Positions 35,623 through 43,410 are shown, numbered from the stretch's first letter. The stretch is DNA of 64,000 nt from Candidatus Pedobacter colombiensis (GCA_029202485.1 CP119313.1:1860001-1924000); one strand, 5' to 3'. Notes: generated by a model from the sequence alone, not told the origin. Numbers and translations are program-made.

Positions 35623-36195
35623 ATGGAGCATGAAACTTTAAGAACCGTTAAATTTCCAGAAGCGGTGGCGCTGAAATTTGACCAGATTGCACTAAAGCTG
35701 GGCAGAAGTAAGCGCCAGCTCTTTACCCAGATGGTAGACTACTTTTTTAGAAGTAAAAAAGACCCATCCGATTTAAACGATGAATTTTTAAAAACAACCC
35801 TGCTTAAAAGTCATAAGGATTATATCGGTTTCATTCGCACACAGGAAAATGAACTGCTCATTCCGATAAAAACGGATGTAACCAGAATGGTAATTAAATT
35901 GGGGGAAATCGTGGATTGTTTCAATGCCCAGGTGCTAAAGCAAAATGATAATTTGATAGCTAAACAGCAGGTTTTATTAAATAATCAGGATGTCCAGATT
36001 AGGAAATTGTCCCAAACAGATGAATTCATGAAATTGGTTTTTAACAAGCTGGAAAACAAAGAGCAATTGAAAGGAAAGTTCATTCTTATTCTGGACGCTT
36101 ACATTAAAGCCAGAAACGCCTTTGGTATTACAACCGCAGGTAAGGAAAAGGACGAATTAATTCAAAAGACCAAAGAACTGATTAACCGTCTGTAA
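35623..36195 (+). CDS. BfmA/BtgA-family mobilization protein
   Basis: A 190-aa protein. The N-terminus (RTVKFPEAVALKFDQIALKLGRSKRQLFTQMVDYFF) is a ribbon-helix-helix-like DNA-binding module, and the rest is helical. It matches the BfmA/BtgA accessory mobilization proteins of Bacteroidota transfer factors, which bind oriT and assist the relaxase. It ends 2 bp before the relaxase-like gene, so they form an operon. Confidence 0.82.
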   Translation: MEHETLRTVKFPEAVALKFDQIALKLGRSKRQLFTQMVDYFFRSKKDPSDLNDEFLKTTLLKSHKDYIGFIRTQENELLIPIKTDVTRMVIKLGEIVDCFNAQVLKQNDNLIAKQQVLLNNQDVQIRKLSQTDEFMKLVFNKLENKEQLKGKFILILDAYIKARNAFGITTAGKEKDELIQKTKELINRL

Positions 36196-36197
36196 TC

Positions 36198-37187
36198 ATG
36201 TACATCAACATTACCGATAAAGTAACGGCAGACAATAAAGGCAGCAGTGGGGGGCTGGTTCATTATTTGGAGAAAGAAAACAGGACTTGTAATCAGCAGA
36301 CGCCTGAATGCTGGTTTAATCAAGAGCGTAGAGATTTTGAGCCTTATGAAGTCCGTAGAAAGATCGACAGCAATAAGGCACAATTGCGCAATGATGAAGC
36401 TAAGTTTTTCCTGATCAATATTAGTCCAAGCCAGAAGGAGATCAAACACCTGATTGAGCAATATGGCGAGCTGGGTGCAAAGGAAAAATTAAAGCAGTAT
36501 GCTGAAAAGGTAATGACGGAATACGCCAAGAATTTTAAAAAGTTAGGAGTGACCAGTAACAAAGATCTGGTATGGTTTGCCAAGTTGGAAAACAACAGAT
36601 ACTATACCTACAAAGATGCAGAAGTGAAAAGTGGCGATAAAAAGAGAGGTGAATTAAAGGCAGGCCAACAGATGCACATTCAGGTAATTGTAAGCCGAAA
36701 AGATGCGACCAATAAGATCAGGCTTAGTCCCATGAACAGCTCTAGGGGCAGGAATGTAGCGCATTCAAAAAAGATGGGGCAATTTGATAGGGTCGCTTTT
36801 AAACAAAGTGGTGAAAAGCTATTTGATCAGTTATTCGATTTTAAACGAAACCTGAATGAAACCATGGCCTATGCTAGTATTAAGAAAAATGGAAACTTAG
36901 CGCAGCGGGAACAGCTCAGAATATTGGAAAAGGGATTAGAAATAAATTATCAGTCAAAATCTATGGCCAATGAATTGGTTAAAGGTGTTGCTAGTGGTGT
37001 ATTTAAAACCGCCACAGTTATGCTGGAAAGTGTTGGGCAAACCCTTTCCAGTTTTCTTAAAGTCATGATGGAGCCTGTTTATGATATAGGGGTAGGAATG
37101 AATCCTATGGCAGGTGCTGGAAAAAGAAGGAAAAAACGAAAAGGAAAACAAAACGAGCAGGAGCTTGAACAAGGGTTAAGTAGGTAA
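36198..37187 (+). CDS. DUF5712-type relaxase-like mobilization protein
   Basis: A 329-aa protein, the second gene of the mobilization pair. The core HIQVIVSRKD (residues ~156-165) has the H-x-Q pattern of HUH-type nucleases. The candidate Tyr residues are in NNRYYTYKD just upstream. The C-terminus is highly basic (KRRKKRKGKQ). It matches the DUF5712/BtgB-like proteins that accompany BfmA/BtgA. It is probably the enzyme that nicks oriT; catalytic residues are inferred by position. Confidence 0.75.
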   Translation: MYINITDKVTADNKGSSGGLVHYLEKENRTCNQQTPECWFNQERRDFEPYEVRRKIDSNKAQLRNDEAKFFLINISPSQKEIKHLIEQYGELGAKEKLKQYAEKVMTEYAKNFKKLGVTSNKDLVWFAKLENNRYYTYKDAEVKSGDKKRGELKAGQQMHIQVIVSRKDATNKIRLSPMNSSRGRNVAHSKKMGQFDRVAFKQSGEKLFDQLFDFKRNLNETMAYASIKKNGNLAQREQLRILEKGLEINYQSKSMANELVKGVASGVFKTATVMLESVGQTLSSFLKVMMEPVYDIGVGMNPMAGAGKRRKKRKGKQNEQELEQGLSR

Positions 37188-37217
37188 GGGTGGGGTAAAA
37201 ATGATTTTGCCCCACCC
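37188..37217. terminator. Strong bidirectional terminator hairpin
   Basis: GGGTGGGGTAAAA pairs with TTTTGCCCCACCC around ATGA (13 pairs including one G-T), immediately after the relaxase stop and between convergent genes. The T-tract is part of the stem, so termination efficiency is uncertain. Confidence 0.6.
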
Positions 37218-37325
37218 GCATTTGCGGCCTGCAAAAACCCTTACGCACATAGCCCTGCTTCGTTTTTGCTTTGGTGTTTACGAAAAACCTTTTTGGCGTA
37301 TGATGAATAGGATCGTCTTTTCTGT

Positions 37326-37616
37326 TCATCCGTTAGAGGGCTGAATTTCCAGCTTTCTCTTTTCGGTGTATACAAACGTAGCGTTTATAAATTCAACGAG
37401 TTGGGTGTAGAAAAATAGCATTTCGGCATTTTCTTCTCCCTCGGCAAATTCGACAGAGTTGTTTACCCACCCTTTGTACAGTTGCCAAGCTTTATCCCTG
37501 ATATGGTGGAGATCATTGTTGTCAAAAAAGTCGGTCATTGCATTTAATGGTTTTTCTAATTCGTAACCTGATAAATTTGCGGGCTGGTAATCCAGCTTTT
37601 TCATAATGTTTTCCAT
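37326..37616 (-). CDS. Small acidic partner of the HEPN gene
   Basis: A 96-aa acidic, helical protein of unknown family. It lies 41 bp downstream of the HEPN gene on the same strand, so the two are likely co-transcribed. Its size, charge and pairing suggest an antitoxin or accessory subunit; this is inferred from layout only. Confidence 0.6.
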   Translation of the reverse strand: MENIMKKLDYQPANLSGYELEKPLNAMTDFFDNNDLHHIRDKAWQLYKGWVNNSVEFAEGEENAEMLFFYTQLVEFINATFVYTEKRKLEIQPSNG

Positions 37617-37657
37617 AATCTTATTTTTAAATCCGTATTGAATAGTAAAATTGGGTG

Positions 37658-38551
37658 CTAATTGGAGGCTCTAGCGAGGTTAACAAATTCAGTGTATAGC
37701 ATCGCCTGTTGCGTTAATTGCGCTATTTTCTCTTCACACATTACTTTGGCAAGTGTTACAAACTCTATAATCTTATTGTATAAAAGCCAAGCGTCATCTT
37801 CGGAAACGTTAAAAGTATCCTTGTATCTCGCTGCCGAATAGCTTTTTATTAATATCTCAAAAAGTCTTTCGTCATCAGGGCTGCCAGATAGGAACATTTT
37901 AATGGGGGCATCAGAAAAGCAGCAACACAGCCTTAAAAGGCGGTATAAATTATGAATATCTGATCGATAGGCAAGATGCACCCTAATTAGTGCAATACAG
38001 GTTTGTTCTACAACCTGATGCAGCATAAATACACATACATTATGCTGTTCAGTGATGATGCACTCATGCGCTCCGGTTAAGAAACCATCTGCTAATGTTA
38101 TTCTGTGGTCGAAATGTTCTCTTGCTTTTATAGCTGCCCCAATTGGAATAAAACGATTGGAGAAATCGAAAGTTGTCATTCCATCATGGCTATAAATCAA
38201 TTGAGCTGAACCGCATACCGTAATAAAAAAACGATTATTAGCCATAATAGCTTCCTCAATGGTTTCTTTCCCATGAGAGAGGATTGAAATTATGCCGTTT
38301 TTGTAATTTCCATTTGCAAAATCCTGTATCTCATGCTCAATTCGTTTGTTGCTATCAGTAACAAGCAGCAAGCAATAATTGCACTGAAAGCTTGCGGATT
38401 TTTCTATAAAACAGCCCTCGTCATCTTGAGTGTAAGCGTGTTTAAAAAAGCTAAAGATTTGAAGAGGCTTGAACTTTTGGACAAGCAGATGGATAAACTC
38501 TCTAAAGTAAATCGCATGATCTTCTGTTGGTGATAAGTTTTGTAGTTCCAT
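37658..38551 (-). CDS. HEPN domain protein with N-terminal nucleotidyltransferase-like region
   Basis: A 297-aa protein. Residues ~1-150 resemble a degenerate nucleotidyltransferase fold (YCLLLVTDSNKRIEHEIQDFANG; no GSxxxD motif is visible). Residues ~165-290 are a HEPN helical domain (FMLHQVVEQTCIALIRVHLAYRSDIHNLYRLLRL...YSAARYKDTF). HEPN/MNT pairs act as toxin-antitoxin systems or RNases in many islands; here the halves appear fused. The RxxxH in YRSDIH is close to, but not exactly, the classic Rx4-6H catalytic motif. Confidence 0.75.
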   Translation of the reverse strand: MELQNLSPTEDHAIYFREFIHLLVQKFKPLQIFSFFKHAYTQDDEGCFIEKSASFQCNYCLLLVTDSNKRIEHEIQDFANGNYKNGIISILSHGKETIEEAIMANNRFFITVCGSAQLIYSHDGMTTFDFSNRFIPIGAAIKAREHFDHRITLADGFLTGAHECIITEQHNVCVFMLHQVVEQTCIALIRVHLAYRSDIHNLYRLLRLCCCFSDAPIKMFLSGSPDDERLFEILIKSYSAARYKDTFNVSEDDAWLLYNKIIEFVTLAKVMCEEKIAQLTQQAMLYTEFVNLARASN

Positions 38552-38875
38552 ATATTGATCTTATTTAATTTTAACATTAAATAAGCCTCAGATAAATGGT
38601 TACCCACTAAAAGGGTTGGTAACTCACTTAGTCTAATGTAACTTGGCTCTGACAAAGCCACCCTTCCTTTCGAAAGGGCTCCCACAAAAGACATAAGCGA
38701 GCACCAACCCTATAGCAAATATAGGGTTTTGGTTGCTCAACTTACTCTCGCGGGATTAAACTGTCAGATTTAGTTGCGAGGCTTGTAAGCAATTCCTTAT
38801 CACTGATGATAGAACTGCAATTTTATTATTCGTTCGTTTTTTTAATTCATATATGCAATTTAAGTAGTATTTATG
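38552..38875. other. Structured leader between HEPN and XRE genes
   Basis: No gene is seen. A long imperfect hairpin, GAGCACCAACCCTATA (38699-38714) with TATAGGG..TTGGTTGCTC ending at 38738, dominates the region. CCTTTCGAAAGG and a GTTACC/GGTAAC pair lie nearer the HEPN start. They would form a folded 5' leader on the HEPN transcript. Confidence 0.5.
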
Positions 38876-38897
38876 TTAATAGCAAATTTGCTATTAA
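38876..38897. promoter_or_regulatory. Perfect 22-bp palindrome, probable XRE operator
   Basis: TTAATAGCAAA followed directly by its reverse complement, 16 bp before the GTG start of the XRE gene. The size and position fit an autoregulatory dimer-binding operator that could also affect the divergent HEPN gene. Confidence 0.6.
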
Positions 38898-38913
38898 TTA
38901 ATTTGTTTTATAG

Positions 38914-39180
38914 GTGTCTATTTGTTTTGTGAAGTATTTAAAGGACGAAGATTTTATTAAGAAGTTTGGGCAAAAGTTAAAGCAAATTCGGGAGGGGAAG
39001 GGTATTTCTCAGGAACAGCTTTCTTTGCTAACAGAATTATCGCAAAGCCAAATAGCTAGAACGGAGCTAGGGCAAATTAATACCAGTATCAGTCATGCAT
39101 CAACTTATGCCAAATTTTTGAAAGTCAATCCAATGGAATTGTTTGATTTTTCGGACTTAAAAGAGAAAGTTAAGAAATAA
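38914..39180 (+). CDS. XRE-family transcriptional regulator
   Basis: An 88-aa lambda-repressor-type HTH protein (FGQKLKQIREGKGISQEQLSLLTELSQSQIARTELGQINTSISHASTYAKFL). No ATG is available; GTG at 38914 is the best start and GTG at 38929 an alternative. It is divergent from the HEPN operon across a structured region with a perfect palindrome, so it is the likely regulator of that pair. Its C-terminal codons are echoed at 40007-40044. Confidence 0.8.
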   Translation: MSICFVKYLKDEDFIKKFGQKLKQIREGKGISQEQLSLLTELSQSQIARTELGQINTSISHASTYAKFLKVNPMELFDFSDLKEKVKK

Positions 39181-39233
39181 GAGGTTTAACAGGAAAGCTG
39201 GGATGATCAAGGTATACTGATCAGAGTGTAAAA

Positions 39234-39920
39234 TTAATTTCTGCTAGATTGTCTACCTTCAATTTTGCTTCCAGCAGAAAATTTCTCTTCGCAATGGCCA
39301 TTGACAAAGTGCATATCCAGATTTTCAATTAGTTCATCAAAAACAATTTCTTTACCATATTCAATGATATGAATGCCACCTGACTTACATAAATAAAAAG
39401 CAATCGTTTCATCGACATCAGAAAAGTAAATAAACTCTGGAGCTCTTGCGTCACAGCGTTCTATCCAAAATGCAATTTCAATAAGGCTAGGTAGGTCAGT
39501 CAAACTTATCTTAAATGCCTCTTCATATTGTAGATCCTTTGTTATATCCTTAAATTTCTTGATAGCTTTCTGAAAAGGTTGATACCTGTTGCTAGGATTC
39601 CCGATGAAATTTAGTTTCACATGAGCAATAATTATTAATTCGCTCACATTGAATTTTGTCAATAGCTTAGTGAGCTTTTCAGATAGTGCAATCGTAAATG
39701 TGCTGATGTCACTATGATCGAAAGAAACAACACTGTAATATTTTTTTATATCATTAACCGGAATATTTAAGGCGTCATGCATTTCGGTGTACCATTTTCC
39801 ATCATCACCATCTTCAAATAAAGGATCAGAATCAAACATAGCTTTTTGAATATCAATTATTACTGAGGTTATTGCCTTGTAATTATCAAAAACGAATTGT
39901 CTGGTTATGTGCTCGATCAT
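39234..39920 (-). CDS. Hypothetical protein, unknown family
   Basis: A 228-aa soluble protein, acidic and mixed alpha/beta, with no signal peptide, membrane segment or recognised motif. It lies inside the island between the XRE gene and the ORF6N gene on the minus strand. It may be defence or regulatory cargo; nothing in the sequence decides. Confidence 0.55.
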   Translation of the reverse strand: MIEHITRQFVFDNYKAITSVIIDIQKAMFDSDPLFEDGDDGKWYTEMHDALNIPVNDIKKYYSVVSFDHSDISTFTIALSEKLTKLLTKFNVSELIIIAHVKLNFIGNPSNRYQPFQKAIKKFKDITKDLQYEEAFKISLTDLPSLIEIAFWIERCDARAPEFIYFSDVDETIAFYLCKSGGIHIIEYGKEIVFDELIENLDMHFVNGHCEEKFSAGSKIEGRQSSRN

Positions 39921-39987
39921 ATTGTGCTTTTTCTGTGCCTTGGTTCTCCTAAGTAATTGTGTTTTTGAATTACTAACTTAACTAAAA

Positions 39988-40044
39988 TCTCTAAAGTAAA
40001 TTGCATGACTTTTCGGATTTAAAAGAGGAAGCCAAGGAATAAGA
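39988..40044. pseudogene. Scar joining HEPN-start and XRE-end sequences
   Basis: 39988-40008 matches 20 of 21 bases with 38499-38519 (start region of the HEPN gene, same orientation). It runs directly into 40007-40044, which matches 32 of 38 bases of the XRE gene's last codons (39145-39182) and still encodes DFSDLKE.AKE then stop. The sequence between them in the intact module is missing. It looks like the deletion remnant of a second, diverged HEPN/XRE module. Confidence 0.55.
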
Positions 40045-40052
40045 CCACAAAA

Positions 40053-40157
40053 AGAAAGCGGGAATGATCTCCGACCATTCCCGCTTCATCTAAATTAACG
40101 CTCTCATATATAAAGACGTTAATTTGGGTTAGATATTGTGTTACCCAATAAATAATT
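40053..40157. repeat. Dispersed intergenic repeat, copy B
   Basis: A perfect hairpin AAGCGGGAATG / CATTCCCGCTT is followed by ATTAACG...CGTTAAT and then AGATATTGTGTTACCC. It parallels copy A at 20875-20965. A short related start (GGAAAGCTGGGATGATC) occurs at 39191 after the XRE gene. Confidence 0.55.
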
Positions 40158-40701
40158 AAAAATCATCAGGTTTAAAACCAATCCTTTTTCTTGGGGGATT
40201 AGGTTGTTCTTGTTTTTCGAGTAGTTCATCTAAGTAGCGGAATACGATTTCCATATTTTTATCCTGATTATTTAGCTTGTTCTTTATTTTTTCAATTTCC
40301 AACCTTATATCCGTATTGTCCACCAACAATTGACGTATGCGTGTAAATATGCGTATGATTTGGATATTCACTCTTATCGCCCTTTTACTGTTTAGCACAC
40401 TTGATAGCATGGAAACGCCTTGCTCGGTGAAAACCATTATATTATATTTTGAATGTTCACCGTGTCTTAAGGTGCCAAATTGGCTCCTTAAGATTTTTTG
40501 TTCTTCGTTCCCAAGTTCAAACATGAAATCTTCAGGAAAACGGTCTATATTCCGTTTAACCTGTCTTTTAAGCTGTTTGGTCTCTACTTCATAAAGTGAT
40601 GCTAAATCGGTATCTAGCATTACCTTATGTCCTCGTATATAATAGATTTGGTTCATGATAATTTCGTCAGGAATCAACATGTTATCTTTGTTCTCAGTCA
40701 T
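40156..40701 (-). CDS. ORF6N domain-containing protein
   Basis: A 181-aa protein with the ORF6N/KilA-N-like DNA-binding domain (YIRGHKVMLDTDLASLYEVETKQLKRQVKRNIDRFPEDFMFEL, then LRSQFGT and YNIMVFTEQGVSMLSSVLNSKRAI). A C-terminal coiled coil follows (~125-165). It is common in Bacteroidota phage and island DNA as a presumed regulator. It follows the integrase gene by 63 bp in the same direction. Confidence 0.85.
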   Translation of the reverse strand: MTENKDNMLIPDEIIMNQIYYIRGHKVMLDTDLASLYEVETKQLKRQVKRNIDRFPEDFMFELGNEEQKILRSQFGTLRHGEHSKYNIMVFTEQGVSMLSSVLNSKRAIRVNIQIIRIFTRIRQLLVDNTDIRLEIEKIKNKLNNQDKNMEIVFRYLDELLEKQEQPNPPRKRIGFKPDDF

Positions 40702-40764
40702 ATTTGCTCAATTAAACGCTAAGCCAAACGTCATTATTTTATAGGACTTAGCAGCTATCCATTA

Positions 40765-41982
40765 TTAATTATATATAAGTTTTTCCCTCAACAGTGCCAT
40801 ATCAGCGCCAACTTTAATATCTAAGATTTTAGCATAGTGTTGCGTAGTCTGGATATTGGTATGGCCTAGCATTTTCGAAACGCTTTCAATAGGAATCCCG
40901 TTCAATAGGGTAACCGTTGTAGCAAATGTATGTCTTGCGATATGGAAAGTTATCTGCTTATGTATGCCACAGAAGTCCGCAATTTCCTTTAAATAACTGT
41001 TCATCTTCTGGTTACTTGATACTGGTAGTAACACTCCTGTATTTAAGCAGAATCTATTATTCTGATATTGATTTAATAGGATAGAGGCAGCAGGCAGCAA
41101 AGGAATACGGGATGGCACATTTGTTTTTTGTCTATTTATAGAAATCCATTTTTCGCCATCTATGCCAGTTACAATATCACCTTTTTTTAAATTCTTAACA
41201 TCCACATAGGCAAGGCCAGTATAACAACAAAATAGAAAGATATCCCTTACTTGTGCTAATCTTTCAGAAGCCAGCGGCTTATTGGCTATCAGCTTTATTT
41301 CTTCTTCATTAAGGTAAACCCGATCAACCTTTTTAATCTTGTTTTTGTAGTTTTGAAATGGGTCGGTAGTCAGCAACCCATTGGTAAGGCAAATACGAAT
41401 AATCTTGCCGAAGTTCTTCAAGTATTTCACCGCAGAATTATTGGCACATTTTCGGACAGACCGTAAATAAAAATCGTATTCAGTTATAAAAGCGTGGTCT
41501 ACTTTTCTAATGTCTATATCACTGATGTTGTATTTCCATTGCAAGAACTCCACGGTATGCTTTAAAGAGGTTCTGTAACGCTCCGCAGTGCCTTTAGAGA
41601 ACTCAAAGCCAACCAATGTTTCCATTTTGTAGTTATGGTCTTTAAATACGTCAATTAAGGTGCATTGTTTTTCTATCTTTCCTTGAAACTGATCTCGTAA
41701 TCGCTCGGCTGTTATGGGGTCATCTTTTTCCGTTAATTGCCGATGTGCTTCGAATACTTTGTTTTGCAGGTCGTCCAGATAAGCGTTAAAGGATTTTACT
41801 TCTTCTTTTTTACCATTACTACGACCTGATACCGTATTCCATTGCGAAGGTTCGCAACTACGACCAGTGGTAACTTCCGCACGGTTGCCATTCACGGTAA
41901 TGCGAAGATAGATAGGAGCAACCCCTTTTTGATAGTTTTTTGGTTTCTTCATGTAGAAGAGCAAGCTGAAATTGGTTTTCAT
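40765..41982 (-). CDS. int: Island tyrosine recombinase (integrase)
   Basis: A 405-aa site-specific recombinase with an N-terminal arm-binding domain, a SAM-like core-binding domain (residues ~100-200) and a catalytic domain. ATG 41982 is chosen over 41994 because the family usually starts MKT.FSLLFY. Catalytic residues are His347-x-x-Arg350 (HIARH), His374 (LGHTN) and nucleophile Tyr383. The usual Arg I motif TGLR is TGLA here, so the first catalytic Arg is missing, as in IntDOT of CTnDOT. It lies next to tRNA-Ser and should catalyse integration and excision. Confidence 0.9.
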   Translation of the reverse strand: MKTNFSLLFYMKKPKNYQKGVAPIYLRITVNGNRAEVTTGRSCEPSQWNTVSGRSNGKKEEVKSFNAYLDDLQNKVFEAHRQLTEKDDPITAERLRDQFQGKIEKQCTLIDVFKDHNYKMETLVGFEFSKGTAERYRTSLKHTVEFLQWKYNISDIDIRKVDHAFITEYDFYLRSVRKCANNSAVKYLKNFGKIIRICLTNGLLTTDPFQNYKNKIKKVDRVYLNEEEIKLIANKPLASERLAQVRDIFLFCCYTGLAYVDVKNLKKGDIVTGIDGEKWISINRQKTNVPSRIPLLPAASILLNQYQNNRFCLNTGVLLPVSSNQKMNSYLKEIADFCGIHKQITFHIARHTFATTVTLLNGIPIESVSKMLGHTNIQTTQHYAKILDIKVGADMALLREKLIYN

Positions 41983-42081
41983 AATGTTAAACATTAATGG
42001 TGAACAAATTTAGCTTTGCAGTAATTGGAAATCAAGATGTGTGTATTTTCAACCTGTTTAATGTCAGGTCTTTATGTGCTA

Positions 42082-42130
42082 TTCGGTGAGTCTTTTGTGT
42101 TTTTTAATTTACTCACCGAATCACTCACCT
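42082..42130. promoter_or_regulatory. Right arm-type integrase sites
   Basis: TTCGGTGAGT (42082-42091) is the exact reverse complement of ACTCACCGAA (42111-42120), which continues as the 20-bp sequence also present at 29301-29320. Three ACTCACC units therefore lie about 100 bp inside the right core, upstream of int. Confidence 0.6.
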
Positions 42131-42174
42131 ATAGGATCGGAATTCGTGCGAAAATTGTAACCCCTTAAAATGCA

Positions 42175-42207
42175 AAAAGCCTGCTATCTTACGATTTGCA
42201 GGCTTTT
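42175..42207 (-). terminator. Island-borne terminator for tRNA-Ser
   Basis: AAAAGCCTGC pairs with GCAGGCTTTT around a 13-nt loop, with a U-tract on the minus strand, 23 bp after the tRNA 3' end. It resembles the displaced hairpin at 29187-29215 and would replace it for the tRNA transcript. Confidence 0.65.
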
Positions 42208-42228
42208 GTACTTTTTGATACCTTTCGA

Positions 42229-42243
42229 GCGGAGAGCGAGGGA
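42229..42243. repeat. Right attachment core within tRNA-Ser
   Basis: GCGGAGAGCGAGGGA, identical to 29227-29241. It overlaps the 3' end of the tRNA gene so that the tRNA stays intact after integration. Confidence 0.85.
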
Positions 42244-42314
42244 TTCGAACCCCCGGACCTATGACAGTCAACAGTTTTCAAGACTGCCGCATTCGACCAC
42301 TCTGCCAGCTCTCC
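42230..42314 (-). tRNA. tRNA-Ser (anticodon TGA)
   Basis: Acceptor arms GGAGAGC/GCTCTCC pair over 7 bp with discriminator G. The anticodon loop is CTTGAAA (TGA). A long variable arm (GTTGACTGTCATAGGTC) identifies a class II tRNA, and the T-arm is GGGGGTTCGAATCCCTC. It decodes UCA. The gene is the integration target of the island. Confidence 0.95.
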
Positions 42315-42411
42315 GCGACAAAAGTACGAATACCCCTTGGTTTTGCAAATTAAGGCTATGATAATTTAACGATAATTTGTTAATGGCTTAAAAATGAGTT
42401 AGAAATTTTTT

Positions 42412-43401
42412 CTATTCTTCCGAATTTTTAGTGCTCGGAGCCGGGTTTTTGAACATATTGAAGTTCGGCTTGATGATTTTTACGCTTCGTTTCGACAAAT
42501 CTACGCTTGCGTTCAACTCAAAACCAATCAATAAAATCAAAGAATTTAAATAAAGCCAGATCATCAGCACAATCAATACACTGATAGAACCATAAACTTT
42601 ATTGTAAGAGCTAAAGTTGTTGATGTAAAAAGAAAAACCCAAAATGGTTAAAAAAGCCAGGATAGTAGACAACCAGGAACCGGCACTAAAAAAGCGCCAT
42701 TTCTTTGCATGAGCAGGGCCGTATCGGTATAAAATCGATATGGTTACAAAATACAGTACACCTAATAACGACCACCTTGTCAATTGAATTACGTAAGCAA
42801 TGAAGTTGCCCTTTATATCCAATTGAGTATCGATATAATTTAAGGCATACTCGCCAATAAACATGGCCGTAATACAGATAATCACAGACAAGGCAATAAT
42901 CACCGTCAATACAATAGCAATAAGTCTTTGCTTTATCCAGGTGCGGGTCTCGATAATTAGAGACGATTTATTAAAAGCCATCATCAGGCTATGCACACCA
43001 TTGGTAGCAAAAAATAGAGACAATAGAAACCCAAACGAAAGCAATCCCCCGTTTTGCTTGTTCACAATCTCATTTAAGGTCGTCTCAAAGGCTTTATAAG
43101 CATCGCCGGGTAAAATGAGCTGGATGAACTCCATGAGTTGCTCCTGGAAGCCTATACGCTTCGGTATAAATGGGATTAGCGTAAATAAAAAGATGATGGC
43201 GGGAAAAAGTGCCAGCATAAAATTATAAGCCAGTGAAGAAGCTTTATTGATTAAAGAATCCTTACCAATCTCCTTAAAAAAGAAGGTAGCTACAGTATAA
43301 AGGGGGAGCGGACTAAATCCCGGGAGTACGCAGACTTTAGTCCAGTCTATAAATAAAGCATAAAATTTAATTTTTAATAGTTGCTTATGAACCCACTCCA
43401 T
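42412..43401 (-). CDS. YihY/BrkB-family inner-membrane protein
   Basis: A 329-aa protein with about six membrane helices. The family signature is seen in ASSLAYNFMLALFPAIIFLFTLIPF near the start and SVLIVLMIWLYLNSLILLIGFELNA near the end. Function is unknown; the older ribonuclease BN label is not supported by later work. It ends a minus-strand run of envelope genes (PASTA, MltG, thioesterase, YihY). Confidence 0.87.
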   Translation of the reverse strand: MEWVHKQLLKIKFYALFIDWTKVCVLPGFSPLPLYTVATFFFKEIGKDSLINKASSLAYNFMLALFPAIIFLFTLIPFIPKRIGFQEQLMEFIQLILPGDAYKAFETTLNEIVNKQNGGLLSFGFLLSLFFATNGVHSLMMAFNKSSLIIETRTWIKQRLIAIVLTVIIALSVIICITAMFIGEYALNYIDTQLDIKGNFIAYVIQLTRWSLLGVLYFVTISILYRYGPAHAKKWRFFSAGSWLSTILAFLTILGFSFYINNFSSYNKVYGSISVLIVLMIWLYLNSLILLIGFELNASVDLSKRSVKIIKPNFNMFKNPAPSTKNSEE

Positions 43402-43410
43402 CTATCAAAT

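Larger units (their letters stand above)
29227..42243. mobile_element. Integrated mobilizable island in tRNA-Ser(TGA)
   Basis: About 13 kb bounded by a 15-bp direct repeat of the tRNA-Ser 3' end. The integrase lies next to the intact tRNA, as is typical. The element carries an HTH protein, two mobilization genes after a hairpin-rich candidate oriT, and cargo at both ends, but no type IV secretion genes. It should therefore need a helper conjugative element. Repeated ACTCACC arm sites flank both ends just inside the cores. Confidence 0.85.

Noticed and set aside
35380..35631. 83-aa minus-strand ORF across the candidate oriT
   Set aside because: Its residues come from the inverted repeats and it overlaps the start of the BfmA/BtgA gene; no family is seen.
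36162..36595. Minus-strand ORFs inside the relaxase-like gene
   Set aside because: They are antisense to the mobilization protein, which has good family support.
42170..42361. 63-aa plus-strand ORF over the tRNA-Ser region
   Set aside because: It reads through the terminator and the tRNA gene in antisense; the peptide RRARDSNPRTYDSQ is a known artefact of translating tRNA-Ser.
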